From: Volvariella volvacea V23
Taxonomy: Eukaryota; Basidiomycota; Agaricomycetes; Agaricales; Pluteaceae
Assembly: GCA_000349905.1 (NCBI GenBank)
Contig: KB722779.1
Span: 1 to 64,000, forward strand
DNA length: 64,000 nucleotides
Reading direction: 5' to 3'
The translations under genes were made by a program, and so were the position numbers. Positions 34,329 to 44,923 of the stretch are shown piece after piece (positions within the stretch are counted from its first letter, which is position 1; each line of letters opens with the position of its first letter). The notes under the pieces are model-generated. The model worked only from the letters and a program-made list of their open reading frames with translations. It was not told where the DNA came from and made no database searches.

Positions 34329-34631
34329 TGTGGGGTTGTGGAGGGCAAGGTGGTAGTGTCGGGGCTGGGGATGTCTTAAAGTCGCGGTAACCGGCGATTC
34401 TGATGCCGGGTTGCGGGGTCGTGCGATTCACATGGGGAAAATGCAACAATCCGGTGCTTTGGAGCACTAGTTCGGTCCAAAAAGATTTTTACGGACATTC
34501 TGGGGCGACGGAATTAAATGTTGCGAGGGTCATGCCGGGGAGGTTAGTCAGAAGAGGTTATATGCCACACAAGCCACGCCCGGTCAAATATCATCATCGC
34601 TTGCGCCTTTGTTCCGTCGTCTCCTGCCGCC
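34329..34631. other. Divergent promoter region
   Basis: About 300 bases separate the crotonase (minus) from the Ser/Arg-rich gene (plus). I see no clear TATA box or gene. Confidence 0.4.
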
Positions 34632-37600
34632 ATGCCCCCCACCGATTTGCAGTCCCGCATCGGTGACAAGGTCCACAGAAACAGCAATGGCACATACCGC
34701 AATCGAGTTTGGGTTCGCAATCAAAACGAAAGGCAACAGGAACCACCAATATCCAGTCGACCGTCTCCTTATAGGAAGCGGGATTATTCTCCTCCATACC
34801 GTGGTGTAAAATCCGAACCTCGAGAACCTGAAAACTTATGGGATAGTCCAAGTGAAGACAAATGGGAATCATCCAGACGAGACCCGCCTGCACTCTTAAG
34901 TCGCCTGAGTTCGCACTCGTCTGCTGGAGAAAAGTTCACCAAACGGAAATCCTCTCTGATTGATCGTATTGGCGATAGGTCTTCTCGCCCGTCTAGTTGG
35001 GATGTGCAAGATACTCGGAGTGATATATCGGAGATGGGCTCAAACGATATTGTGGGGAGAGGGACATATAGTGTAAGTCCTTGCAACACAACTGACTTTT
35101 GCCTTGAGGATCAAATCGGCCAATTGCAGAAACACTTGTATGATTCGCCGCAGCAATACAATGAAAACTTCAGTGCAAATAGAGCAACACAGTTTGTGGA
35201 GCCGAAGACAGCCATTCCCGTTCACAATTCTGCGCATAAGAGTACTTCTGGACCACCTATTGCTGATTCGGCGTCTACCTGGCTGAACAATTTCAACTTG
35301 CCACCGTCCTCAGCATCATTGGAAAGGTGCAAGGAGCTTCTATCTTCTCTGGTGGACCTCAACCTACAACGAAGAAAGGGTACCAAAGGTGTCAATCCTG
35401 CACCCAAGCAAAGCAAAGGTGGGGAGAGTGTTCTAACCGAAGATGTGTGTCTTTCGTTTCTTTCTCATAGCAAGTCCATCCACTCGGAGATGGAACATAC
35501 CCCATCAGGACTACAACCGTCAGGTTACCACGTGGTGGATAACCATATATCTATCAATCAACAAAACGGGGAGCCTCACTCACCTTTCGACATGAAGTAT
35601 CAAAACCACTTCAGAGTCCCTCACGCCGTCGCTCCCATTGCTTCCATTGCTCCTCGATTCCACGAAAAGTCCAATGCAGAACAAGGCCAGAATCGCCGAT
35701 ACTCCTTCGATAGGGCTAGCCCACTCTCACGGAATTCTCGAGATAACAGTAGAGGACACGCCGATGCAGCATTGCCAACTCCACCGGCATCTGCATCTCA
35801 TTCTTCACCCTCCAGGGAGCCACCCAAAGCTCCTCGTGCAATGATGAGCGATACTTTTCACTCATCGCCGCCATCAGGGCGCGTATCAAGGCTCTCATCA
35901 TCTTCTAAGGATCCAAGTAATACTGGAAATAGGGATAGCAATGGTATTACCGGAATAGCTCAGATGAAGCCTGTCACCCCATCACCATCGACAACATACA
36001 AACCATTATCTGTGGAGAGTGGTCCGATTCCAATACCCTGGCCTGCTTCCTATACATCTCCTACCACTTCTAGCGGCACCGCAATTCCCATTCCCCTGGA
36101 TTTGACATTCCTACAACAAGACAAAAGGGACAAGGAGCCATCAAGAATGGATCCCAGGGAAAGTAGCCCTGTCCGTCCTATGGTGAGTCCAAGACGAAGG
36201 AATTCATCCCCCCGAAGACGCAATACAAGCCCAAGCCCAAAGTCGTCGAGCCCCACTGAATTTAGCCGTCCAAGCTATCCACGACGTGTGTCTCGGTCCC
36301 CATCTCCTCGATTACCGCCAAAACCGGTATTGCGTAGAAGCACGTGGGATACATCACCCAACTACCATCGCCGATCAGTGTCACCTATGAGGCCCCGTTC
36401 GCCTCGGCCACTAATTCTAAGCAGCCGATCTGCAAATCTTTTAAAGAGGGAAAGGAGTATTGAGCGTCATGAAGCACCTAGAAGATCCAATGGATCACCG
36501 CCCAGGCGAGACGCTGGGGGTCCTGGCGCCTATGGAAGTACTGATCATAGGGCACGGGGCAGGACGCCACCTCCACCTAAGAAGCGCAGGAACTACAGCC
36601 CTTCGCCCCCACCTTCGGCTACTTCCCATAGACCATTACAAAAGGAAAGAGGACCAAGCAATAGATATGGAACGCAGGAGAAAGCCACTCGAAATTACAC
36701 ATATGCGGGGTTGAAGCGCGGTTTTCTATCTGGGCCTTCTGGTTGGAAGAGCTTCTCTGATTTGAACGGAAGCAGGCGCGAACGAGATGCAGGTTCTGAG
36801 TCACAGAGAAGGCCTCACAGTCGAGAGCGAAACACCCAATTATTACCAAACAACACTGCGCCCCAAGCTGTTAATGTGCACCCTGCAGTGAGGGTGAAGA
36901 TGGAGGAAGAGCCTATTCGCCTGGGTATGGATGTGGATGTCATCGACGTTGATGCCGCGAAAGAAATAGGAGAGAAGGGCGATGAATCTCTGGATGACGA
37001 CCGAGAGCTGTATGGATCGCCTCGTTATCCAGATCAACCCCTAGATCTCGATCAGGGTGATAGAGACCAACAAGATAGCGTTCTGGAGTGTGAAAAATTG
37101 CCTAGTCCACCTGCATTATTACCCAACCAGTCTCAACCTAAACCGCCAAAAGTCTCTCCCACTCCTGTGTTGCCGGCCCCACCTGTAACTACTGATGCTG
37201 GATCAACAGACGCAGGCAGGATCCACGATGGCATACGGAATGTTCACGCTGAGGACAGCATTACAAACGAAGGGAATGACAATGTACATAACCCACTGTC
37301 AAACACGCACAAAGACAGTCCTATTCAGGAATCCGCGGCTTCGATGGAGCGCGGAACAGCATCTCCACGTCATACTCCTGGTCCATTCAGTGCCCTAGAA
37401 GCAAAGACACAGCTCGAACTCGACCCTCCCCGCAACGACGGACTCAGAGATGCATCTGCACATGACAATGCGCCAGAATTGGCAGGTGACCACCGTGACC
37501 GTGACGTTGATTTACCCCAGGAGGAGGTACAAATAGGTCAAAGGGATGCACTGCTGTGGCAACCGAGTTTGCAGATCCCACCACAGCATCCCAACGATCA

Positions 37601-37893
37601 TCAGCAGGACGACCCAGAAGAGCGTTCTCCGGCTATCGAAAATATGCGCGTGGATCTGGATCGAGAACAGTATCAGCGACAGCAGAACGTTGTCGTTCAA
37701 TCGCATAACGCTAGTGGTCAAACTATGCTTGCTGTCGATATTAATAGTCTTATTACCGACCTGAATTCTGGTCCAGTTCAATGCAACAACGTACCTGGGC
37801 GGTGGTTCACTGTCTCAGGAAGCAATCACATGAATGTCGTGGATGTGCCTTTCATGGTTGATAATTCAATTGCCTCTGAATGGAGTTTTGCAG
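34632..37893 (+). CDS. Large Ser/Arg/Pro-rich protein, first (long) exon
   Basis: A single exon of 1,087 codons starting MPPTDLQSRIGDKVHRNSNG. Most of it looks disordered. SR- and RS-rich segments lie at about 36180-36480 (RRRNSSPRRRNTSPSPKSSS), with further Ser-Pro sites and an acidic, Gln-rich last third. The wording recalls nuclear RNA-processing or chromatin proteins, but I recognise no family. The end (GRWFTVSGSNHMNVVDVPF) looks folded. The open frame stops at 37896-37898 in a TGA that is part of the donor-like GGGTGAGC. I therefore think the exon ends at 37893 and the gene continues downstream (next entry). A separate gene ending at 37898 is the alternative. Confidence 0.75.
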
Positions 37894-38295
37894 GGTGAGC
37901 GAGATTTCTTGATATTGTTGCTTTTTTGCACCGCTTTCTTGGCCATCGGCATCTTGGACAGCCTATTAGGTTTAGTCTTTTTGCCTTGCCCCGTGCCCCG
38001 CTCCACTTCTTGTTCCTGAGCAAATCTATGCACGACCTACAAAGCCACCCCCTAATCAACCAAAACATGTTTGTGATCTGTGTCGTGCTTTCTTGCACCT
38101 GTAAAAGGGTTTATATTCTTGTTGACCTTTCCTTTGTACATTTTCTTCGTTCCTCTGTCTGTACTGTCTTGGCAGTGTGCTCACACCTTCCTCCCTCCTC
38201 CTGGACCTCACCTACATTGATATATCACCACCATAACAGCAATATGTATATCAACCCACAAAAAAATAGCAAAAAAAGGTCTAGAGTTCAATCTT

Positions 38296-39387
38296 ATGAC
38301 ACCAGCATCATCATCACCTCTCGTGGCTTCTGTTCACTCTCCCAAACCACCCTCGGGCCACTCAATTCAGCTTAGCAACACAAGTAAACCTGGAACACCT
38401 GTGCCATCTACAAATAGCATTCACATAACCCTTCACTCCCTACGAGTATCATCAGTGATACGACAACTGAGCACCAGTATGAACTCACGTCTGCGACATG
38501 CACCCCTTGATGAAGTGGAACTCGTCAACAAGCTCATGTCTCTACCGAATGAATGGCCGGTTTGTGGTAGATTAATTGTGGAAATATACCATGATACAGA
38601 ACAAGAAAGGGATGAAAGTTCAATGGATGTCGAGCCTGGTCAAATTATGGGACCACCACCCGTTGTATATTCAATGAAAAGTGTCAAAACGTGGCTACCC
38701 AGACACCTGGTGCGTGCCATGGTGCCGTCCTACATGTATTACTCGTAATCTCATCACGCTCACGCTCTCTGTTTTACGCTTAATCAACACCTACAGACCA
38801 AAGCTACGCCTCCATTGAGCCTCTCACAGTACATTCAACGAGGTCCCAACAGGATTCGACTCATCCAAATGGGAGATTTGGCAAATTGGATGTTCGTCCT
38901 GATTGCTCACAACAAGCCACTTTCTGCATTTCAATCTAGCCGTGCCAAATCATCGCCAATCTCCATGGATCCAAACCACGGACGATCACCATCTTTGAGA
39001 ATACCCCTCCCTGTGTCGAGTCTTGGTAGTGATGCAATGGATGTGGATGCAGATACGAGCATGAGTGGGCAAGTTTCTTCAGGTAAGGAGCGGCAAGCGC
39101 CTCAACAGATTGAAAGAGCCGGGAGCGAAGAGGGGGAAATAACTACGTCATCGAGCGATGAAGAAGGTCATTCCGACGGCAGCGTAGAGCACTCCGAGAG
39201 TGTTGATGACTCCGAATACGAAGTACAAATACCGCGAGTTCTTCAAGTTGCGTTCCAGAAGCTGAACTTTGACAAACCATATCACCACCAGAGCCTCAAC
39301 GGCGAGTACGCGTTTCCCATAAATCCCGCAGTTTGGGACAGCTTTGGCGGTGCTGATGACCCGGATGACGGTAACATGGTTATTTGA
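38296..39387 (+). CDS. Probable C-terminal part of the Ser/Arg-rich gene (or separate gene)
   Basis: Two exons joined at an intron 38710-38796. The wording is beta-rich and folded: NSIHITLHSLRVSSVIRQL, WPVCGRLIVEIYHD, then SLSQYIQRGPNRIRLIQM and LANWMFVLIAH. An acidic Ser/Glu segment and the end DDPDDGNMVI follow. The block around RGPNRIRLIQM faintly resembles PINIT-type folds of SUMO ligases; this is a weak impression. A free start at 38296 gives MTPASSSPLVAS. If joined to the upstream exon, an acceptor at 38375 keeps the frame and gives a 482-base intron, long for this window. Stop at 39385-39387. Confidence 0.65.
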
Positions 39388-39861
39388 TTCCATCTTGTTG
39401 AGCTCGATGCGATATTATGAACTTATGAAACGATATGCTTTTTGACCAATATCCCCAACTGTACATACATACCTCAGTAGACGTTGCATTGTGCATATTT
39501 GCTACACCATGTTACTTCATCTATTTTTTTTTTATTTGCATTGCTCAGTCTTCATAACCGTAGCCATAGCTCTAGCCAGTTCATAGCATCGCATGCGTTT
39601 GTTGGCCCTGTAGCATTGATACATCTGTATTCATCAACTGGCGACAGCTCGAATCTTCGTATCATTTATGATATTATCGAGACGAAATTACAGTAGGTTT
39701 ACATTGTGACAGTGTGTCTTCTAGGAGTAGGAAGCAGTCGTATAGGTGGCATTAAGAGTCGTTAAATGGGGAGCATGCTTCTAGGGTATCCACAGACTCG
39801 GGCGTCTATGACGGAGAGATGGAGACGGACAGCGCATGAAAGGATATAGCTGCGAGCGGAG
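39388..39861. other. Spacer between convergent genes
   Basis: Probably both 3' UTRs. No open frame of interest. Confidence 0.4.
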
Positions 39862-40876
39862 CTAGTCATCGTCATCGTCATGTGCAGGCTCCGGGACAAG
39901 GAAGCCAACCATGCAAGCATCGAGCATAAAATCGGCATTCACCCAAGCATGTGTAAGCGCTAAAAAGAGCAAGCAGGCGTGTAGTGAGCAAGAGAGTGGG
40001 CAGAGATACGCAGGAAACATACCAAACAGCTTGGTCCCATCTCGTCCAGCTACTCGCATTAATTCCTTTTCACCGCCAGGGTGGTAAGCAAGGTAAGGTG
40101 TGATGTTGTAAACTTTTCCGCTGATTGCGGTCCACGCGTCGTCCTTCTTGTTGTGTTGCTTTAGAACGGAAGGGGGTATTCGCATTAGGGTATCGACGCC
40201 CTGTAAGTGAGATAGTTGAATATGGTTAGCATCCAGCCTATCGGTACGGAATTGACAAAGGAACCGAGTGGCACGGTAGATCGTACTCTGGTCCCAACTG
40301 CTTGGGACGAGAGTAGATAGGGGGACAAGGTTGAAACAGGAACAAAAAACGTACTCGTAGATCTACTCCGGAGGACTTGAGATTAGCCCAATCAAGAGCC
40401 CCATGGCCAGGAGCAAGTGCGATTTTTGCACGCTGTTTCTTGGACAATGTAGGAGGCTTTGTGGTTGTAGGTGGAACGGCCAACGTTCCTGCAGATGAAG
40501 CCGGAACAGCCAGAGATGACGAAAGCGTATTACGGGCTGTGGAAGTTGTAGAGGACACGCCGGGTGTTCGAACAGCTAAGGAAGGAACAGGAGGCGGAGG
40601 CATTTTATCCGAGTCTGACAGTATTCTAGGAATTCTGTTCGAGGAACTCTTGTTGCTATTTGATGCTCTAGTCGAAGAGATCGCTCTCTGTGCGCTGTTC
40701 AGAGCAGGGAAGGCAGGAGGTGAATCGTCATCCTGTTCTCGTTCTGTGTCTGAGCCAGAATCATCGTCGTCTTGAGGCGGTATCACAGTTGGTGGTGCTA
40801 GATCCGACGAGGAATTCTGCTGAGGGGCTGCTACAGGGAGAGAAGATGACCACCAATTGCGAATGAAGGAAGCCAT
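39862..40876 (-). CDS. Stand-alone cytochrome b5-type heme protein, Ncb5or-like
   Basis: A heme-binding electron-transfer domain. The start MASFIRNWWSSSL is preferred over an ATG 27 bases upstream. A disordered Ser/Pro/Thr-rich half with an acidic DDDDSGSDTE patch follows. The C-terminal half holds KIALAPGHGALDWANLKSSG, then PPSVLKQHNKKDDAWTAISG, VYNITPYLAYHPGGEKELM and RVAGRDGTKLF. Across an intron comes HAWVNADFMLDACMVGFLVP. The two axial heme ligands are the His of HPGG and the His of HAWVN. HNKKDD and the APGHG lead-in match the b5 domain of animal Ncb5or (CYB5R4), but no reductase domain follows: the protein ends PEPAHDDDD at 39862. There is no membrane tail. The methyltransferase gene lies 120 bases upstream on the same strand. 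Confidence 0.87.
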
Positions 40877-40996
40877 TGGGGAGATGATGGTGGAATGAGT
40901 CAACGAGACAGTACCGACAGTCGAGGCACAACGGCCAGGGCACTTTCCAAATCCAGTAGAATTGTTTACATTTGTTTTCCAAGGGCTCTAAGTATA

Positions 40997-41779
40997 CTAG
41001 ATCTTGTCAAAGACGAAAGCGCTCAGCATCTTCTTGCCAATCCACTTCTCCGCCCTTCTACCCAACGCCCTCGCCCGTTCCTCGTCTTCTACCCCCCTCT
41101 CAAACGCCTTCTCCCCGCGCAACACCAGTCCCTCAATCCTGGCTGCTTCAATTGTGTCTTCCGTACTGTGCTGCCATGAAGTACCAAGTCTCTTGACACC
41201 ATCTTGACCCAAATACCCAGCGCGTGAAACGCCCATCTCAGGGTGCATATCACTCACATACGCCCACCCTCCACTCCTCAGCACCCCAGCCAGTCCCTTG
41301 AAATAAACCTCCAACGGAACATGCTCCAAAACCAGCGTGCTAACCACCACATCCACCTTCAAGTCATCCGGTAGGTTCCCAACATTGCCGACCACCCATT
41401 GAACCTCTGCTCTCCCGCTCTGAACGTCTGGGATGAGGGAGACTTTGGCTTTGGCGCGTTCTAACATGGAGGGAGACGGATCGAGAGCGACAAGCGTCGA
41501 CCCCGTGGGTAAGGATCGGACTAGTTTTTGAGTATTACGACCTGTGCCGCAACCTAGATCGAGCACCGTTAGGGATTGACGTTGCGGGAAGGAATCAGTG
41601 GTCGAGTGAGGCGATTGGTCGCTGGTGGATGACGAGGGGAAGAAAGTAGGCAATAACTCGGTGAAGAGTTCGTCGTCTAGTTGCTGTAGGACATTCCCGT
41701 CTGTATCGTATGTGTCCGACCAGGATTCGTATAATTCGAGTGTAGAAACCTCTTGAATAGGTTTAGATGTCAATGCCAT
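40997..41779 (-). CDS. Class I SAM-dependent methyltransferase (UbiE/BioC-like)
   Basis: Small-molecule-type methyltransferase; substrate unknown. One exon of 260 codons from MALTSKPIQEVSTLELYESW. Motif I is LTVLDLGCGTGRNTQKLV, motif II is STLVALDPSPSMLERAKAK, and motif IV/post region is VDVVVSTLVLEHVPLEVYF followed by RSGGWAYVSDMHPEM. The open frame continues upstream to 42046, but that part has low conservation-like character and a likely intron, so I chose the ATG at 41779. The family often acts on quinones, biotin precursors or fatty acids; nothing here decides which. It ends LSAFVFDKI. Confidence 0.82.
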   Translation of the reverse strand: MALTSKPIQEVSTLELYESWSDTYDTDGNVLQQLDDELFTELLPTFFPSSSTSDQSPHSTTDSFPQRQSLTVLDLGCGTGRNTQKLVRSLPTGSTLVALDPSPSMLERAKAKVSLIPDVQSGRAEVQWVVGNVGNLPDDLKVDVVVSTLVLEHVPLEVYFKGLAGVLRSGGWAYVSDMHPEMGVSRAGYLGQDGVKRLGTSWQHSTEDTIEAARIEGLVLRGEKAFERGVEDEERARALGRRAEKWIGKKMLSAFVFDKI

Positions 41780-42877
41780 TCTTTTCGAGTCTGCGGGTGC
41801 TGTTAGTACTGGTAAACGAGCTTGAGCGAAGGTCAGCAGGGGGCTAAGGAAAACCCAACCCAAACACACCTCATATTTGAAGTATCCTAGCCTTTCCATA
41901 TGGAGGGAGATTGGATTTGTGACTCGATTCACCCATTTCCAATATCCGGACCCAAGGAAACGCGGCTGCACAACTGACTCGACACTCGGAAGTTCGCAAC
42001 TTCGGATAAGGCGACCATCACGCGCATGACCAGCGAACAAGTGCAAAAAAAGGCGATGAATTAATTGCTACAGCAATTTCTGATGGAACAGAAAAAGTTG
42101 GATATGTTATAAAGGTATCATAAGATCCAGTCGTATGTACATATCTACATACACGGACGCGCCGGCGTCTTCGCGTGTGTTTTCGTGGTGAACGTCAACG
42201 TCATGAACCTTCCAGTGTTCGTAATAAGGAATAAAAAAGGCGGGGAATTGTACAATCCATGTGCGGAGATTAACCAGTAAAGCGTATATGAGAAACAAGT
42301 CCACTTGGAACAGATGGAGAAAGCAAGTAGATGAGACAGTAATGCACGAGAAAGCTAGGTGAAAACTTGGAGGCCAGATCCTGCCAACCTAGGCAAAAAA
42401 ATTGTTTGGTTGATTCCTATAAACTCCTGGCGCGTGAGGGCTGTCGATGGTGATGTGGTATATACCCCTTCCTCGCCCCTTCCTTTCTTGTCGAGTCCTG
42501 TATTAGATTATTCGTATGATAATGAGGTGGATGCGGATGTGCGATGAGATGAAAGCGATGCGAGTAGGACAGCGAGCAGAAAGAATTGCTGGTGCGCAAG
42601 ATGGTGCGAGATTATGAGGTGGAATAGGAATAGGAATCGTGATACATTGGTCGTCGAGACTCGAGAGGTCGTTACGAGTCAATCGTAATCGTAGATTGCG
42701 AGCGTAAACATTGAAAAAGATTTGGTGTGACTGCTATGTCGTCTGTTGATTGGTGATTCGATTTATGTCGGAAAGTATGGGGTCAGCGGGGGAAAGGTTG
42801 CCATCGAATTATAGCGCATATATGTAGTGATCCGCCTTCTTCGTCTTGCCTAGGTTCGCTTCTTTCTTGTGTGTCGC
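41780..42877. other. Spacer, no gene seen
   Basis: Contains the methyltransferase leader and the 3' side of the arrestin-like gene. Short frames here have no domain. Confidence 0.4.
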
Positions 42878-44923
42878 TTATGAGATTTGGAACGTCCCCA
42901 ATCCAGTCATCATAGCCACAAATTCACTTTGGCTATACCTATCTCCTCTCGACCGTCTTCTTCTCTCCCTGTTCGCTGATGTGCTGGATGGCGATGTTGA
43001 TGAAGCAACAGCATCGTAGGAAGGTGGCGTATAAGCGACAGCCCTAGGACCCTTCGCATGCGACGTCGCAATTTCCACGGGTTCGGAGAGCAGTGTCTCC
43101 GATGCATCTTTACCACTTGAGGATGTGAACCCAGGGACTTTGAACGGCGCCATAACGAGGGAATACTGATGAAAATGTCAGTGACGCAGTAACGAAGCAA
43201 TAATGAGGCTACTGACGCTTATACTGAAGTGACCCATGGCGGAAGTTGGTCTCATGTCCTTCTTCAACTCCAACTCTCCTTGTAGCACCTTCTCGCTCTC
43301 GTTGCTGGCACCAACCGTTGGCCACCATGTAACCTTGCCGATATCATCCACATCTTCTGTCCATTGTCCCACGACTTGTTCGTGTCTCAATAATGCCAGC
43401 GAAGACGATGACTTGTTGAAGTATCGCACTCGGCGACGAAGGACAACGTTGATTGATGATGGTGAAGAGATCAGGTTGAGGAATTCACGATCTGCGCTCG
43501 AGAGGGAGAGATGGCAGGGTAGTGGGGTGCCTCGGGTGTAGCATAGCTGGACATTCTTGTAAGTTTATGGGTAATGTAGCCCATAATATGGTACGTACAG
43601 GTCTTGCCAACGATAGTATGCATTTCGCTTCCACCTGTCGCTTTGATGATAGTGTTCCTCGGACAGAAACAGGTCTCAATGTCTTCCAACCGTCAGAGTC
43701 GACCTCCGGCCCTGGGATGGGGCAAGCCTGCTGGTATGCTAGCTGTCTCAGCATAGACGGAGCCTCGGGTCGACTGGATGGCACATATCCAAAGGCGGTC
43801 TTGATCCTTAGAGGAGCATTGGTTAGCACCGGTAAGAGGAATGAATATATGCGCATATACTTACTGACTATCCGACCTCAACTTTCCTCTTGCTATCGAG
43901 ATCTTGAAATCGTACTGTACACTAGCCCTCGTATGTCTCTCCAAAAAGGTCTCCGGCAACTTGTAGGCATGCATCTCCTGCTTCTCGATTCCACTGGTCC
44001 CGCAGACGGGCAACATAACAGACTGAGGCAATGGGATGGACAGCGTCCATGTAATATCGCCTAGCAGTTTGGTTCCTTGTGCACCTGGAGAAGTAGTTGC
44101 TACTCTAGGTAGGTCGGCATTCTTGGCCCAGATTGGGGTGGTTTGGTTTAGGAACGTGAAAGAGTCGCCTGCATTTGAACCAGTAATGATTCGACCTGTG
44201 ACCTGCAAGGAGAGTATTGATAGGTGAGCGTTGGTTCGTATGTGGTTGGGTGACGTGAGAGGAACGGTATTAATTGTTCTTTAAAGAAGTGCCCACCGGG
44301 TATAGAAGTATGAAGAGTAGGAACAAAAGAGAAGGAGGGCTATATAGTAGAACCGCAGTTGAAAAGACAATAGTAATAGTCATGGGGAATGAAATGTCGA
44401 GGAGGCGTCTGATGCCAGTAACTCCACGGGGTTATGCCATCGCCACCCCTTCAGGGTAGAACCTTTTCAGGACGCACAACTCCTTACATCATGGGAAGGA
44501 AAGCACGAAAATCACGAGTGAAGATAATCTAAGGCATGTTAAACGCACCGTAGCCTCAATGGCATGGATCGAGTCCCCTCTATCCACACTCATCTCCAAA
44601 ACAGCATTGACGTTCTCCTTCTCGAAGAATGTTGGCAGGCTCTTGGCAGATTTCGCACTGCTGTACATTCTCAACACCACCCATGGTTTACCGTTTCCGC
44701 CTTCATTCAGCTGGTAAACGTGCTCCGTTGGTTCGCGCCTTGCGGATGTGGGTTGAGCGAGAGTGTGTCGGCGACGGGAATAAGCTGGTAGCGCCTCATC
44801 TCCGTAAGGATAGTTGTCTGAATCGCTGCTGCTGCTTCCACTTGGAGAATCGAGAGTAGAGGTTGGGACCTGCCCAGATCGAGAGTAGCGTCTTGAGTAT
44901 TGAGGAGGAGCAGCCGTATCCAT
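42878..44923 (-). CDS. Arrestin-like domain protein, paralogue A
   Basis: Fungal arrestin-like proteins act as adaptors, often recruiting ubiquitin ligases to membrane transporters; many have diverged. Start MDTAAPPQYSRRYSRSGQ. A Ser/Pro-rich opening leads to SARREPTEHVYQL, then the beta-sandwich with KLLGDITWTLSIPLPQSV, FLERHTRASVQYDFKISIAR and PGPEVDSDGWKTLRPVSVRG. After an intron come LCYTRGTPLPCHLSLSS, RHEQVVGQWTEDVDD and KKDMRPTSAMGHFSIS. The C-terminal part is SEPVEIATSH, then PPSYDAVAS, a proline-tyrosine type site (PPSY) that could bind WW-domain ligases (inference). Stop 42878-42880. Paralogue B at 49417-51288 shares the same blocks in order and lies in opposite orientation. Confidence 0.8.

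Noticed and set aside
40377..40775. Plus-strand frame of 132 codons
   Set aside because: It is antisense to the Ser/Pro-rich part of the cytochrome b5 gene and has only a mirror-image composition.
41780..42046. Upstream extension of the UbiE-like methyltransferase frame
   Set aside because: Open but not methyltransferase-like; it probably includes leader or an intron, so the ATG at 41779 was preferred.
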